Of a DNA stretch of 64,000 nt, positions 43,421-52,468 are shown in pieces. The position numbers were made by a program, and so were the translations under genes. Numbering within the stretch: the stretch's first letter is position 1; every line of letters starts with the position of its first letter. Under the pieces are notes generated by a model, which saw nothing but the letters and a program-made list of their open reading frames with translations, was not told the origin of the DNA and searched no databases. This DNA is from Magnetospirillum sp. (GTDB lineage: Bacteria; Pseudomonadota; Alphaproteobacteria; Rhodospirillales; Magnetospirillaceae), in NCBI GenBank assembly GCA_024707145.1, contig JANQAI010000005.1, positions 186,001-250,000 of the forward strand. The letters are read 5' to 3'.

Positions 43421-44596
43421 TCAGTCCGCCGGCGGCAGATCCAGCCAGAAGCGGGCGATCCCCTCGGCCAGACGCTCCATGGAAAACCGCCGACCGGCTT
43501 CCGCGCGGGCCGAGGCCGCAAGCTCGTCGCGCAGCGCGTCGTCATCCAGCAGGGCGGCCACGCCGGCCGCCAGGCCGGCCGGGTCGCCGATGGGCGCCAG
43601 CATTCCGGTCTCCCCATGGCGGATCAGGTCGAGCGGCCCGCTGGCGCAGGTGGACACCACCGGGCAACCCGACAGCTGCGCCTCGACGATGACCCGACCC
43701 CACGCCTCATAATTGGAGGACAGCATGAAGACGTCGGCGGCCGCGTAATAGGGAGCCAGCATGTCGAAGCTGACCGCCCCGGGAAAGGCGACGCGATCGG
43801 CCAGCCCAACTTCCTCCACCTGCCGCCGCACCGCCGCCATGGCCGGCCCGTCCCCCACCAGGGCGAAGACCACATCCGGCCGCTGGCGCGCCAGCAGGTG
43901 GGCGGCCTTCACCCAGGTTGCCAGATCCTTGGGCGGGAAGAACCCGCCGACGAACAGGACGACCTGTTTGTCCGTCCATTGCGGGAACACCTGATGTTTC
44001 CAGCGGGCCCGGTCGCCCTCCGACACCGGACTGTAGGCGATGCCCACCGGCACCACGCGCACCTTGTCGGCGACGATGCCGTGGCGCCGGAACTGCTCGC
44101 GGGTGGCCGAGGCGACCACGCGGATGCCGTCGGCGCGACGGGCGGCGGCCATGGCAAGCCGGAACTTCACGGGGTTCAGCCAGTGTTCGGCCCGCCAGGC
44201 GAGGGCGAAGGGGTCGAAATGGAACTGGGCGAGGAACCGGGCGCCCAACCGCCGCGCCAGCCACAGGCCGTAGGTGCCGTCCTCCCACGGTTCCTGGGCA
44301 GTGACGACGTCGGGCCGCCAGTCATCCGCCAGGGCGCGACCCACCGCCTCCGGCAAATCCAGGAAGAAACGCCAACGGGATGGGGACCGGGTGCCGAAGC
44401 AGCGCAGGTTGGCGGCAAGGATCACGCCATCGGCGGGCAGGCCGGCAACGCCGCGGCTGACCACCCGCACGGACGATCCCGGCGCCAGCCGTTCCAAGGC
44501 CTGGGCGTAAGCGACATGACGGGCGCGGGTGTCGCCGAATGCCACCGGCCGGTCGGCGAACAGACGCTGGTCCTTGCCGAGGATAAGGACGTTCAT
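43421..44596 (-). CDS. Glycosyltransferase family 4
   Basis: 391 residues, starting MNVLILGKDQRLFADRPVAF at 44596, where the ATG overlaps the previous gene's stop (ATGA). The same frame is open far upstream, but there it lies inside the preceding GT4 gene. The donor domain carries VVLFVGGFFPPKDLATWVKA, LVGDGPAMAAVRRQVEEVGL and SSNYEAWGRVIVEAQLSGCP, the last holding the E-x7-E pair (E in YEAW, E in VEAQ). It forms a coupled pair with the gene at 44593-45708. Confidence 0.85.
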   Translation of the reverse strand: MNVLILGKDQRLFADRPVAFGDTRARHVAYAQALERLAPGSSVRVVSRGVAGLPADGVILAANLRCFGTRSPSRWRFFLDLPEAVGRALADDWRPDVVTAQEPWEDGTYGLWLARRLGARFLAQFHFDPFALAWRAEHWLNPVKFRLAMAAARRADGIRVVASATREQFRRHGIVADKVRVVPVGIAYSPVSEGDRARWKHQVFPQWTDKQVVLFVGGFFPPKDLATWVKAAHLLARQRPDVVFALVGDGPAMAAVRRQVEEVGLADRVAFPGAVSFDMLAPYYAAADVFMLSSNYEAWGRVIVEAQLSGCPVVSTCASGPLDLIRHGETGMLAPIGDPAGLAAGVAALLDDDALRDELAASARAEAGRRFSMERLAEGIARFWLDLPPAD

Positions 44597-45708
44597 GGGC
44601 ACGCCACCCCGGCGGCCCGCGCCAGCACGGCCTCGGTTTCGGCGACCATGTGGTCGAACGAGAACAGCTGCGCCACCTGCCCGGCGCCCTGTGCGGCCAG
44701 GCGCCGGCAGGCGGTTTCGTCGGCAAGCAAGGCGCCGACGGCCTGCTCCAGTGCGGCCGGGTCGCCATGGGGAATCAACACGCCATCGACACCGTGCGTG
44801 ATGGTTTCCGGAGTCCCGCCGACCGCGGTGGCGATGACGGGAACGCCGGCGGCCTTGGCCTCCAGCACGATATGGGGCAGCCCCTCGTAGCTGGAATTGA
44901 GCACGAAGACGCGGCCGCTGCGGATTTCGTCGGCCACGCACGCCTGCGGCACCTGCCCGGCGAAGACGACCGCGCCCCCGGCGCGCTCCTCCAGCTCCCT
45001 TCGCAGGGGGCCATCGCCGACGATCTTGAGCCGCCAGCCCCTGGCCTTGGCGAGGTCCACCAGTTCCGCCAACCCCTTCCACGGCACCAGCCGGGCAACC
45101 GTCACCAGGTCGAATTCCGGCTTGACGTTAGGGGCGGGGGCGGGCACCTCGACGGCGTTATGAACCACGTCGATACGGCCGGCCGGCACGCCCCAACCCT
45201 GGACGATACGGCCGAGATAGTGGCTGGGCGTCAACACCCGGGTCGCCGCGCCGGTGTAAAGAGCCTGGAGCCGGCGCAGCATTCGCCACCGCCAGGGCAG
45301 CGCCGCCGACTGAAAGGCGTCGATGGTCAGCGTGGTGGCGGCCGCATTGCGGGCCTTTTCCCAGATGAGGTCGCCGACCACCTTCACCACCGAGGGCCGG
45401 CCGGCCAGACGGCTGGCAACGATGCCCTCGAGCACCAGCCCGTTCAGATAGATGACGTCGGCGTCGCGGGCCAGTCGGGTGATGGTGGCGATGGTGCGGA
45501 CCATCCGCACCGGCCGCCATTGCCGCCGCGGCAGGCGGACCACGGGATAGGGCCACGGGCTGCCACTTTCGGCGCCACGCTCGGCCAGGGTGACCACGGC
45601 GACGATGCGGTGTCCCCTGTGCTGCAGCGCGCTGGCCATGGCCGGCACATAGGTGGCGGGCCCTCCCAGGTCGGGGGGGAAAATGCCGGTAACGAACAGA
45701 ACGTTCAT
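44593..45708 (-). CDS. Glycosyltransferase family 4
   Basis: 371 residues from the ATG at 45708 (MNVLFVTGIFPPDLGGPATY); an in-frame GTG nine bases earlier is an alternative. The glycine-rich PPDLGGPATYV loop, FDLVTVARLVPWKGLAELVD, LKIVGDGPLRRELEE and SSYEGLPHIVLEAKAAGVP with its E-x7-E define the family. IYLNGLVLEGIVASRLAGRP is similar to lipid-linked-oligosaccharide mannosyl- and glucosyltransferases. Its stop overlaps the start of the next GT4, and the FkbM gene ends 22 bases upstream. Confidence 0.87.
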   Translation of the reverse strand: MNVLFVTGIFPPDLGGPATYVPAMASALQHRGHRIVAVVTLAERGAESGSPWPYPVVRLPRRQWRPVRMVRTIATITRLARDADVIYLNGLVLEGIVASRLAGRPSVVKVVGDLIWEKARNAAATTLTIDAFQSAALPWRWRMLRRLQALYTGAATRVLTPSHYLGRIVQGWGVPAGRIDVVHNAVEVPAPAPNVKPEFDLVTVARLVPWKGLAELVDLAKARGWRLKIVGDGPLRRELEERAGGAVVFAGQVPQACVADEIRSGRVFVLNSSYEGLPHIVLEAKAAGVPVIATAVGGTPETITHGVDGVLIPHGDPAALEQAVGALLADETACRRLAAQGAGQVAQLFSFDHMVAETEAVLARAAGVACP

Positions 45709-45730
45709 CGGTGCCACGACCGGTCAGGCG

Positions 45731-46523
45731 TCACAGCACGTACGGTGGCAAATCGAGGTCGCCGCGCGGGGTCCACAGCACCACCGGCTTCGAGGAGCCT
45801 TGCCGCGAAATACGATAGGCGTGGGGATAGAGCGTCCCCAGCGACGCCACCAGGGGAGCCACATCGAGCCTGTCGGTATGAAGTTCGAGCAGCAGGTGGC
45901 GCACGCGGCCCAGCAACGGCTCCTTCCCCATCAGGAAATCGGCTTCCGCCCCCTCGATATCCACCTTCATCAGTTCCACCGGGCCATCTCCGGCATCGGC
46001 GAGGACCTTGGCCAGGTCCACCGCCGGTACCGAGACGCTGCCGCCGGCATCGCCAATCCGGCGCGAGGTGCTCCAGTCGCGCATTTCGAAACTGACGCTG
46101 CCGCATTCGCGCCAGAGCGCCGCGCGATGGACGTGCCATTCTTCCGAGGCGCGGGTGCGGGCGTTGGCGGAGAGAAGGGCGAAGGTATCTTCGCTGGGTT
46201 CATAGGCGTGGATGCGCACCCCTGGCACATGGGCCAGCAAATACAGGCTGAAGGAACCGATATTGGCGCCCCCGTCGATCACCAAGGGGGGCATCGCAGC
46301 CGGCCAGCAGGCGCCGGGCGACGCCATATTCCTCCTCCAGCAACACCTCCTGGATGGCAAACCAGTCGGATCGGCGGGCGTGCAGGGGAAAGCCCCCATA
46401 GGCCAGGCCGGGCAGCACTTCCCCGATGGGAGCGGTCGAGCAGCGCACGCGCAGCCGCACCGCGTCCGCCCAGGAATTCGTCAACGAGCGCGCCTCTCGC
46501 AGTTTTCTCGCGACACCCAGCAT
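45731..46523 (-). CDS. FkbM-family methyltransferase (frameshifted)
   Basis: About 263 residues. From the ATG at 46523 (MLGVARKLREARSLTNSWAD), with GAGAGGCAGG upstream, the frame runs to LLAGCDAP. It then breaks in the six-G run at 46286-46291 (plus strand). With five, reading passes into LVIDGGANIGSFSLYLL, SAM motif I of the FkbM family, then IHAYEPSEDTFALLSANA and ELMKVDIEGAEADFLMG, the diagnostic DxEGxE. It ends at 45731. FkbM enzymes O-methylate sugars, and several near Wzt-type exporters may cap chains. The apparent second ORF starting inside the gene is the C-terminal part only. Confidence 0.85.
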
Positions 46524-46607
46524 GGCTACCTGCCTCTCTCCCGAAAAGAACGCTCACCATAGCGATCCGCGCCGTGTGGGCAAGCGTGATCACCGGCGGG
46601 TCGCGGC

Positions 46608-48084
46608 CTATCGTTCCTGATTTCCCCGCATGAACGCCTCCAGCCGCGGCAAGGATTCTGTCCCGCCGGTCGAGGGCGCGGTTCAGTTCATAATAGATGA
46701 TGCGTTCATCGATTGCAGGATGGCTTTTCAAAGATGCGGCGGCGGAGAGGTCGCGTTCATACGCCCTCATCTGCGCCCTTACCTTGTGAAAGGGTGTTTC
46801 CTTCTGGTGCAGGAACACCAATCCGGAGGCAATGACCAATACCAGAAAAAACGTGTGCAGGAGGACGACCGTCGGCCGCTCCAGCTGATCGAACACCAGA
46901 TAGGCCACCCCGATGAGGAAAGCCGGCCCAACCGCCCCATACAGCCGGGTCGGGAGCTGGCCCCAGAAATAGAAGATTGAATCATGCGACGCCACGAGCG
47001 AACCAATGGCCCCGGTCACCGTGCAAAAAGCGAGAGCGGCGCCCAGGACATAAAGGTCCTGAATCACCCGAGAGTGGGGATGGGCACTCATCCGGTCGAG
47101 GGTCGCCATTGCCGGTTGGAGGGCGGGGACGAGCTTGGCCGGATTGGCCGCCCGCACCCACCAGACGCCGAACAGGAGTGCCGATGTGGCGCCCAGGGCG
47201 ACCAGAAAGCCCAGACCAGGGGCAACCATCTGGAACATCCGCTCGTTCCATGCTCCATAGACGGCGCCCGCAGCCACGCAGAACAGGATGCAAGGGTCGC
47301 GATAGCGCTGGCGGCAGGCGATCAGATCCCCGGCGACGATGCACAGCATGACCATGATACCCAAGCTGGTGTGCAAACCGATACCGATGGTCAACAAGAG
47401 ATAGGATAAGCGCCAGCATCCCGACCACCGAGCGAGCAGGCAGGCAGTGATGCAAACCGTGAGCATGTTGCGGGGCGTGACACCGAAAATACTGAAGGCC
47501 GGCCCGGGATTCAGGATGAAGCTCAATAAGTTGAGAATTCCCAACCCTATGGAGGAAAGGCCGCCAGGAAAGACTACCAGAACGGATGGAGTCGCATCAA
47601 TGAATGCCGATAGAGCAAACCATTGCAAAATAAACAATGTCGCTATCTTCAATAGTGAATTAACATGTCGATAGATGTATGCGAAAATAATCCACGGCAT
47701 AACAACAATTACAGAAATACCAAAAACAAGACGAATAGAATATTTCGTTATATCATTGTTGATGTCAATAAGGCTATTAATGACGCCAAGCGCAAGCATA
47801 GGTAATCGATAATTTGATCCGTAATTTTTTCGTAGGTCTACCCTGAATATATATTTATCATCTACACCAACTTCCCTTGCCAAGGCGATAACTTTATTTT
47901 CCAACGCCAAACCAAGCTGCTGGTCATATATTTTTTCTGAAGCGAACAGCAACCATAAGTTATCATCATCTGCGATAAGAGAACGCGTCATCTGGGCGTA
48001 GAGCCCGAGAGCGCAGACCAGCACTAGGGCCAAAAACCAACGGTTTTCTATGCCGTTAGCGATCTTATCCTTGAGGCCTTTCAT
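46608..48084 (-). CDS. Polytopic membrane protein of unknown function (frameshifted near its end)
   Basis: About 491 residues with ten or more hydrophobic helices, starting MKGLKDKIANGIENRWFLAL at 48084, where the ATG overlaps the previous stop. It has a periplasm-sized polar loop after the first helix (SLIADDDNLWLLFASEKIYD). The layout resembles glycan polymerases or membrane GT-C enzymes, but I see no family motif. The frame runs on into the FkbM gene because of one extra base at the AA pair 46651-46652: without it, the end becomes ILPRLEAFMRGNQER followed by TAG at 46608-46610, a natural stop 84 bases before the next start. The region 47600-48060 is clearly AT-rich, suggesting foreign origin. 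Confidence 0.6.
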
Positions 48085-48824
48085 CGACGGCGCCACCGGG
48101 CGATGAACATGGGGAAGGGCGCGCGGCCTGGAAGCCGGTTATACAAATCGTCCAATTGGAACAGTGGCGCGGCGATGCGCTGTTTGATCCCGATCGGGAC
48201 ACGTGTGATCAGGCTGTTAAGGACGATGAAATAGGCGGGCCCCCCCAGATAGGCAACTTTCTCCGGCTCGAAGAAAGGGCCTGCCATCTTGGCGATGGCA
48301 TCGTGGTGCAGCGGAGCCTCTTCATTCTCGCTGAACCACTTGTCTTTCTTGTACCAAAAGTCGCGGACCGCGTTCAGGAAGAAGTCCGCATTGGGCTCGA
48401 CCATCAGCAAGACTCCGCCAGGCTTCACAAGACGGGAGATGTTCTCGATGGCGGCCTGAAGATTGTTGACGCAGTGATGGAGGCCCCCAATCACGAACGC
48501 TGCATCCGATGGGGACGGCAGCGAAGCCGACAGATCGGTCAGGTCCACCACATGGGCGTCGCAGCCCGAATTGTTTCTATATGCCGCACAGGCGTTGGGA
48601 GAGATGTCGAGCCCGACTATATCCGCATGCGGAAACAGGCTCCGGACCTCTTTCGTATTCTGCCCACTCCCGCAAGCGAGCTCGGCCACCGACTTGCCAT
48701 TCAGGTCGATTCCATCGAAGAGCGGCCCATAGATATAGCGGCGCCGGTACTCCATCGCAGCCGGGTCGAAATAATGGCGCTCATAATCATTTATGATGGA
48801 GTCGTAATGCTCTGCCTGTGCCAC
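48081..48824 (-). CDS. Class I SAM-dependent methyltransferase
   Basis: 247 residues starting at a GTG (48824). KSVAELACGSGQNTKEVRSL is SAM motif I and ADIVGLDISPNACAAYR the acidic loop. AFVIGGLHHCVNNLQAAIEN and VKPGGVLLMVEPN are the later conserved strands. The C-terminal part is hydrophobic and basic, possibly for a lipid-linked substrate. Its stop overlaps the start of the membrane protein, and it follows another methyltransferase by four bases, so the two form a tandem pair that may modify the same glycan. Confidence 0.82.
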   Translation of the reverse strand: MAQAEHYDSIINDYERHYFDPAAMEYRRRYIYGPLFDGIDLNGKSVAELACGSGQNTKEVRSLFPHADIVGLDISPNACAAYRNNSGCDAHVVDLTDLSASLPSPSDAAFVIGGLHHCVNNLQAAIENISRLVKPGGVLLMVEPNADFFLNAVRDFWYKKDKWFSENEEAPLHHDAIAKMAGPFFEPEKVAYLGGPAYFIVLNSLITRVPIGIKQRIAAPLFQLDDLYNRLPGRAPFPMFIARWRRR

Positions 48825-48828
48825 GGAT

Positions 48829-49518
48829 TCACTCCGGCTTCTGCGCCACGAACATGTGGTTCATATCATAGACGAAAGAGTGGCGAACCAGTCTGCCAAA
48901 CCCTGCGGTCTTAAGAAGGCTCTCGATCTCGCCCGGATTCATGCCCATCTCTTCATGTTCGTCCACATCCCGGTGCTTGTCTTCGCTATACCACCACAGC
49001 ATGTGGCCGACTTTGCCGATGAAACGGCCGATCATGGTGATGACCACCTTCCCGCCGGGACGCAGCACGCGATAGGCTTCCGCCAAGGCTTCCCGGCGCT
49101 CTGGAATGTGGTTCAGGCAGGCCACGAAGGTGACGGTATCGAAACTGCCGTCGGGGAAAGGCAAGCTTTTGCAATCGGGGACGATGGTGCAGCCGCCGCC
49201 CCAATCGACCACGTCCAGGCCGACGCTGTCGGCAGCCTCCGGACCCTGCCGGCGGCGGTGAAGCTTGACCAGCATGTTGTCGCCCGCGCCGATGTCGAGG
49301 ACCCTTCCCTCCAGCCGGGGCAGCACCATGGACAGGCGCTCCGCCCGCAACGACGTCAGGTGCAGGCGCTCGTTCACGTGGTCGGGCAGCAGCACCATCC
49401 GCAAGGGCGCGCCGAGGACGTCGTAAACAGCCTGGGCCAGGCCTTTGGGGCGGCGCAGGGCCCAGGCGGGCGGCTCGCCGACGAACATCTGCTGGCTGGC
49501 GTTGTCTTCCTGTGTCAT
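48829..49518 (-). CDS. Class I SAM-dependent methyltransferase (Methyltransf_11 type)
   Basis: 229 residues. GRVLDIGAGDNMLVKLHRRR is motif I, SVGLDVVDWGGGC the ribose-binding acidic region, LPFPDGSFDTVTFVACLNHI motif IV, and YRVLRPGGKVVITMIGRFIG the late strand. It overlaps the end of the GT2 gene by four bases and precedes a second methyltransferase, all on the minus strand. A role in sugar or lipid-carrier modification is likely but not specified by sequence. Confidence 0.85.
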   Translation of the reverse strand: MTQEDNASQQMFVGEPPAWALRRPKGLAQAVYDVLGAPLRMVLLPDHVNERLHLTSLRAERLSMVLPRLEGRVLDIGAGDNMLVKLHRRRQGPEAADSVGLDVVDWGGGCTIVPDCKSLPFPDGSFDTVTFVACLNHIPERREALAEAYRVLRPGGKVVITMIGRFIGKVGHMLWWYSEDKHRDVDEHEEMGMNPGEIESLLKTAGFGRLVRHSFVYDMNHMFVAQKPE

Positions 49519-50438
49519 TGATCTGGCTCGGCCTGTGGGTTGGTAAGAACCATGCTGCGGTCGTTGAAGCGGCTGAGCCGGATCTGGCTGATCTGGTCGG
49601 CCACCAATCCCAGCATGATGATCGAAATGCCCCCAAGCATGAGGAACACGCCGGCCACGGGTACGCCACGTCCCAATTCCAGCGCCAGGATGACGCTGTA
49701 GACCAGGCCCAGCAAAAACACCAGGGTCCCGATGGGCAGGAAGAACCTCATGGGCGCGAACAGCAATACCGCCCGGATCAGCTGCAGGATCGCCTCGAAG
49801 CCGTCTTTCATCCGTACGGTGGAATGGCCGATCCTGGAATTGGTGGTGACCGGTTCAAATCCGATGGGATAGCCGCGCTCAAGCATGATCAGCGTGCTGA
49901 CTAGGCTGGAACTGAACCGGTCCGGCACCAGCTCCAGATAACCCAGGATGACGTCGCGCAGAAAGATGCGCAGGCCGCAGTTGAGGTCCGAGCCGGCGCT
50001 GAGCTTCAGGCCGCGGCCGATCAGCCGGATCAGCCCCTTGCCGACCGCCCTGGTCAGCGATGCCGAGGCATTGGTCCGCTGGCCGATCACCGCCACCAGA
50101 TTCTCCGCCCGTATCCGCGCGTATATCCGCTGCAGGTCCTCGACGCGGTGTTCGTTGTCGGCATCGAACCACGCCACCCATTTGCGCGTGGCATGGCGCA
50201 TGCCGGTCTTCAGCGCCGCGCCCTGGCCGCGGTTGAACGCATGCCGCACCACCCTGACCCCCGGAAAAGCGGCGGCCGCGCCCATGGTGTCGTCGGCGGA
50301 GCAATCGTCCACCACGATGAACTCCGCTCCGGGCAAGGCAGCGGTGGCCTGCCGCAGGGTAGGAACGATCCCCTCGGCCTCATTGAAGGCGGGAATGACT
50401 ACGGTCAAATCGCCGTAATCATGGTCTAGCTTGGTCAA
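49515..50438 (-). CDS. Dolichol-phosphate-mannose-synthase-like GT2 with C-terminal membrane helices
   Basis: A 307-residue GT2 of the DPM1/GtrB/ArnC group, which loads a sugar onto polyprenyl phosphate. LTVVIPAFNEAEGIVPTLRQ, FIVVDDCSADDTM, NRGQGAALKTGMRHATRKWV and WFDADNEHRVEDL (DxD) are typical. Two hydrophobic helices end the protein (FFLPIGTLVFLLGLVYSVIL and the segment that follows). The start is a TTG at 50438 overlapping the upstream asnB stop. GGAGGGGG 5-10 bases before it supports this, and no ATG exists in the first part of the domain. The product could feed periplasmic GT-C-type glycosylation of the polymer. Confidence 0.87.
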   Translation of the reverse strand: MTKLDHDYGDLTVVIPAFNEAEGIVPTLRQATAALPGAEFIVVDDCSADDTMGAAAAFPGVRVVRHAFNRGQGAALKTGMRHATRKWVAWFDADNEHRVEDLQRIYARIRAENLVAVIGQRTNASASLTRAVGKGLIRLIGRGLKLSAGSDLNCGLRIFLRDVILGYLELVPDRFSSSLVSTLIMLERGYPIGFEPVTTNSRIGHSTVRMKDGFEAILQLIRAVLLFAPMRFFLPIGTLVFLLGLVYSVILALELGRGVPVAGVFLMLGGISIIMLGLVADQISQIRLSRFNDRSMVLTNPQAEPDQ

Positions 50439-52324
50439 AATACCCCCTCCATCTCGCGCCACGCCCCAATGGTGAGCAGCGTCCAGATCACGTACTTGCC
50501 ATCCTTGCGCCCGTCGGCGTGGTCCCGCCAGACGGCGCGAACGCCGTCCGGCGACAGAAACGGCGCGAACATGTCGGCGTCCTGGTCGAGCATCCGGCGG
50601 GCCATCTTCTTCATCGGACCGCGCAGCAGCATGTTCATGGGGATGTTGAAACCGCGCTTCGGCGACCGTGCGAGCGGCTCCGGCCCGCCCAGACGCATCA
50701 ACGCCCGGCGCAGAACCCGCTTGCTCTCTCCGCCACGGCCATACAGCACGCTGCGCGACATCTGGCCGGCCAGATCCATGATCCGGCGGTCGAGGAAGGG
50801 CACGCGAACCTCCAGGCCGTGGGCCATGCTCATGCGGTCCACTTTCACCAGCATGTCCGCCGGCAGATAGTAGTTCTGGTCGGCGAGAACGGCGCGGTCG
50901 AAGCAATCGCCATGGGCGGATTGATAGGATGCCGCATAGCCGGCCAGGGGATCTTGATCCGGCAGATCGCTCAACCCCGGCCCGTACAGCCGGGAACGCT
51001 GCCATGAGGGTAGGTAGTGGCGCCAGGTTGCGTGCGGGACCGGATGGGCCAGGCCGGCCAGGAACCGGTAAAGCTTCTCGCTGCGGGGGATCCGTGCTTC
51101 CGAGGGTTTGGTGACCGCGTGCAGCAAGGCGGCCATGCCACCCCACAATCCCGGCAGCCGTGACAGCACGGGAGCCGCCGGCGCGGCCATGGCAGTCGCC
51201 AGATAGGTCGGATAGCCGGCGAAAAACTCGTCGCCGCCGTCGCCCGACAGGGCCACGGTGACGTTGTCCCGGATGGCACGGCTGAGGGCGTAGGTGGCAA
51301 GGGCGCTGGAATCCGCCAGCTGTCCATCGACGGCATCGACCACGGCACGGAAATCGCGCTCGACATCCTCGTCCACGGGCAGGTCCACCCACATCAGAGA
51401 ACGGCCCGAGGCCTGGGCCAAGCGGCGCGCCAGACCGGATTCGTCATGGCTGCTCTCGGCGAAGCGAACGGAAAACAGCGGAACGTCGTGTCCCCGGGGC
51501 AAGGCCATGCTGACGAGCGAGGAATCGATGCCGCCGCTCTGCATGACGCCGACGGGGACGTCGCTGACGAGCTGGCTGGACACCACCGAGGAAAACGTTT
51601 CGATGAAGCGGTCGGTGGCGGTTTCAAGATCGACGAGGTTTGCGGCGCGCCGGGGCTGCCAGAACTTGTGCTCCCGGGTTTCCCGGCCGTCGGCCACCAG
51701 GACACTGCCGGGTGCCAGTTGGCGAATGCCGTCGATCAGCGTCCGGGTGGGCGCCGGAAAACCGAGCGCCAACATGTGGGTGAGATCGGGGGCCGACAGC
51801 TGGCGCCGCCGGCCCTTGTCCACCAGCAGAGCCTTCAATTCGCTAGCGAAACGAAGACTGGTCCCATCATCTTCGATGTAGAGGGGTTTGATGCCAATGC
51901 CGTCGCGGGCGAGAACTAATTGCCCTTTGGCGCGGTCCCACAGGGCAATGGCGAACATCCCCTCCAACCGATCGAAGGCCTCGATGCCCCAGACAAGGTA
52001 AGCGGCCGGGATCAGCTCGGTATCCGACCGCGTCCGCCGGACGAAGCCGCTCGCCCGGCCGAGGTCGCGGATCAACTCGTCTTCGTTGTAGAGCTCGCCG
52101 TTGTAGGCGACGACGATGCCGTTGTCGGGAGAATGGAACGGCTGGGCACCGGCCGGCGTCAGATCGCGGATGGCCAGACGCCGGTGGCCAAGCGCCACCT
52201 GGCCCTCGTTCCAGAAGCCCTCGGCGTCCGGTCCCCGATGGGCGATGCGGTCCGCCATGCGCTGTACGAGGCCTGAATCCGCAGGTGCGCCATCCCGTCG
52301 ATACACCCCCACAATTCCGCACAT
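50435..52324 (-). CDS. Asparagine synthase (glutamine-hydrolysing) family amidotransferase, second copy
   Basis: 629 residues with catalytic Cys2 (MCGIVGVYRRDG), IAHRGPDAEGFW, VVAYNGELYNEDEL, the PP-loop SGGIDS at residues 263-268 and VALSGDGGDEFFAGYPTYL. It differs clearly from the copy at 8223-10121 in spacing and C-terminal sequence, so this is not a recent duplication. As first gene of the minus-strand glycan operon, coupled to a polyprenyl-phosphate GT2, it is more likely to amidate a sugar acid than to make asparagine. Upstream is a palindrome (52381-52391). Confidence 0.85.
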   Translation of the reverse strand: MCGIVGVYRRDGAPADSGLVQRMADRIAHRGPDAEGFWNEGQVALGHRRLAIRDLTPAGAQPFHSPDNGIVVAYNGELYNEDELIRDLGRASGFVRRTRSDTELIPAAYLVWGIEAFDRLEGMFAIALWDRAKGQLVLARDGIGIKPLYIEDDGTSLRFASELKALLVDKGRRRQLSAPDLTHMLALGFPAPTRTLIDGIRQLAPGSVLVADGRETREHKFWQPRRAANLVDLETATDRFIETFSSVVSSQLVSDVPVGVMQSGGIDSSLVSMALPRGHDVPLFSVRFAESSHDESGLARRLAQASGRSLMWVDLPVDEDVERDFRAVVDAVDGQLADSSALATYALSRAIRDNVTVALSGDGGDEFFAGYPTYLATAMAAPAAPVLSRLPGLWGGMAALLHAVTKPSEARIPRSEKLYRFLAGLAHPVPHATWRHYLPSWQRSRLYGPGLSDLPDQDPLAGYAASYQSAHGDCFDRAVLADQNYYLPADMLVKVDRMSMAHGLEVRVPFLDRRIMDLAGQMSRSVLYGRGGESKRVLRRALMRLGGPEPLARSPKRGFNIPMNMLLRGPMKKMARRMLDQDADMFAPFLSPDGVRAVWRDHADGRKDGKYVIWTLLTIGAWREMEGVF

Positions 52325-52380
52325 ATGACCCTGGACCCTGTCACTAAGTAAGTCACCCGCGCCGACCAGCCCACCCCATA

Positions 52381-52391
52381 TACCGGCGGTA
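52381..52391. promoter_or_regulatory. Small palindrome upstream of the second asnB operon
   Basis: TACCG-G-CGGTA lies about 57 bases before the asnB start, followed by CGGTACGG. Size and position suit a regulator half-site pair or chance; similar TACGG/GGTAC sequences occur upstream of the other asnB and at 2204-2227. Confidence 0.3.
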
Positions 52392-52468
52392 CGGATCGGG
52401 CAGGTGTAACGCCCTCCCCTCTAGCACACCATAACACGATTAAGTAGCGGAGAAATCTCCGACCGGTG

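Noticed and set aside
46279..46607. Extension of the membrane protein frame into the FkbM gene
   Set aside because: It overlaps a well-supported FkbM start and loses membrane character; a one-base shift at 46651-46652 restores a natural stop at 46608.
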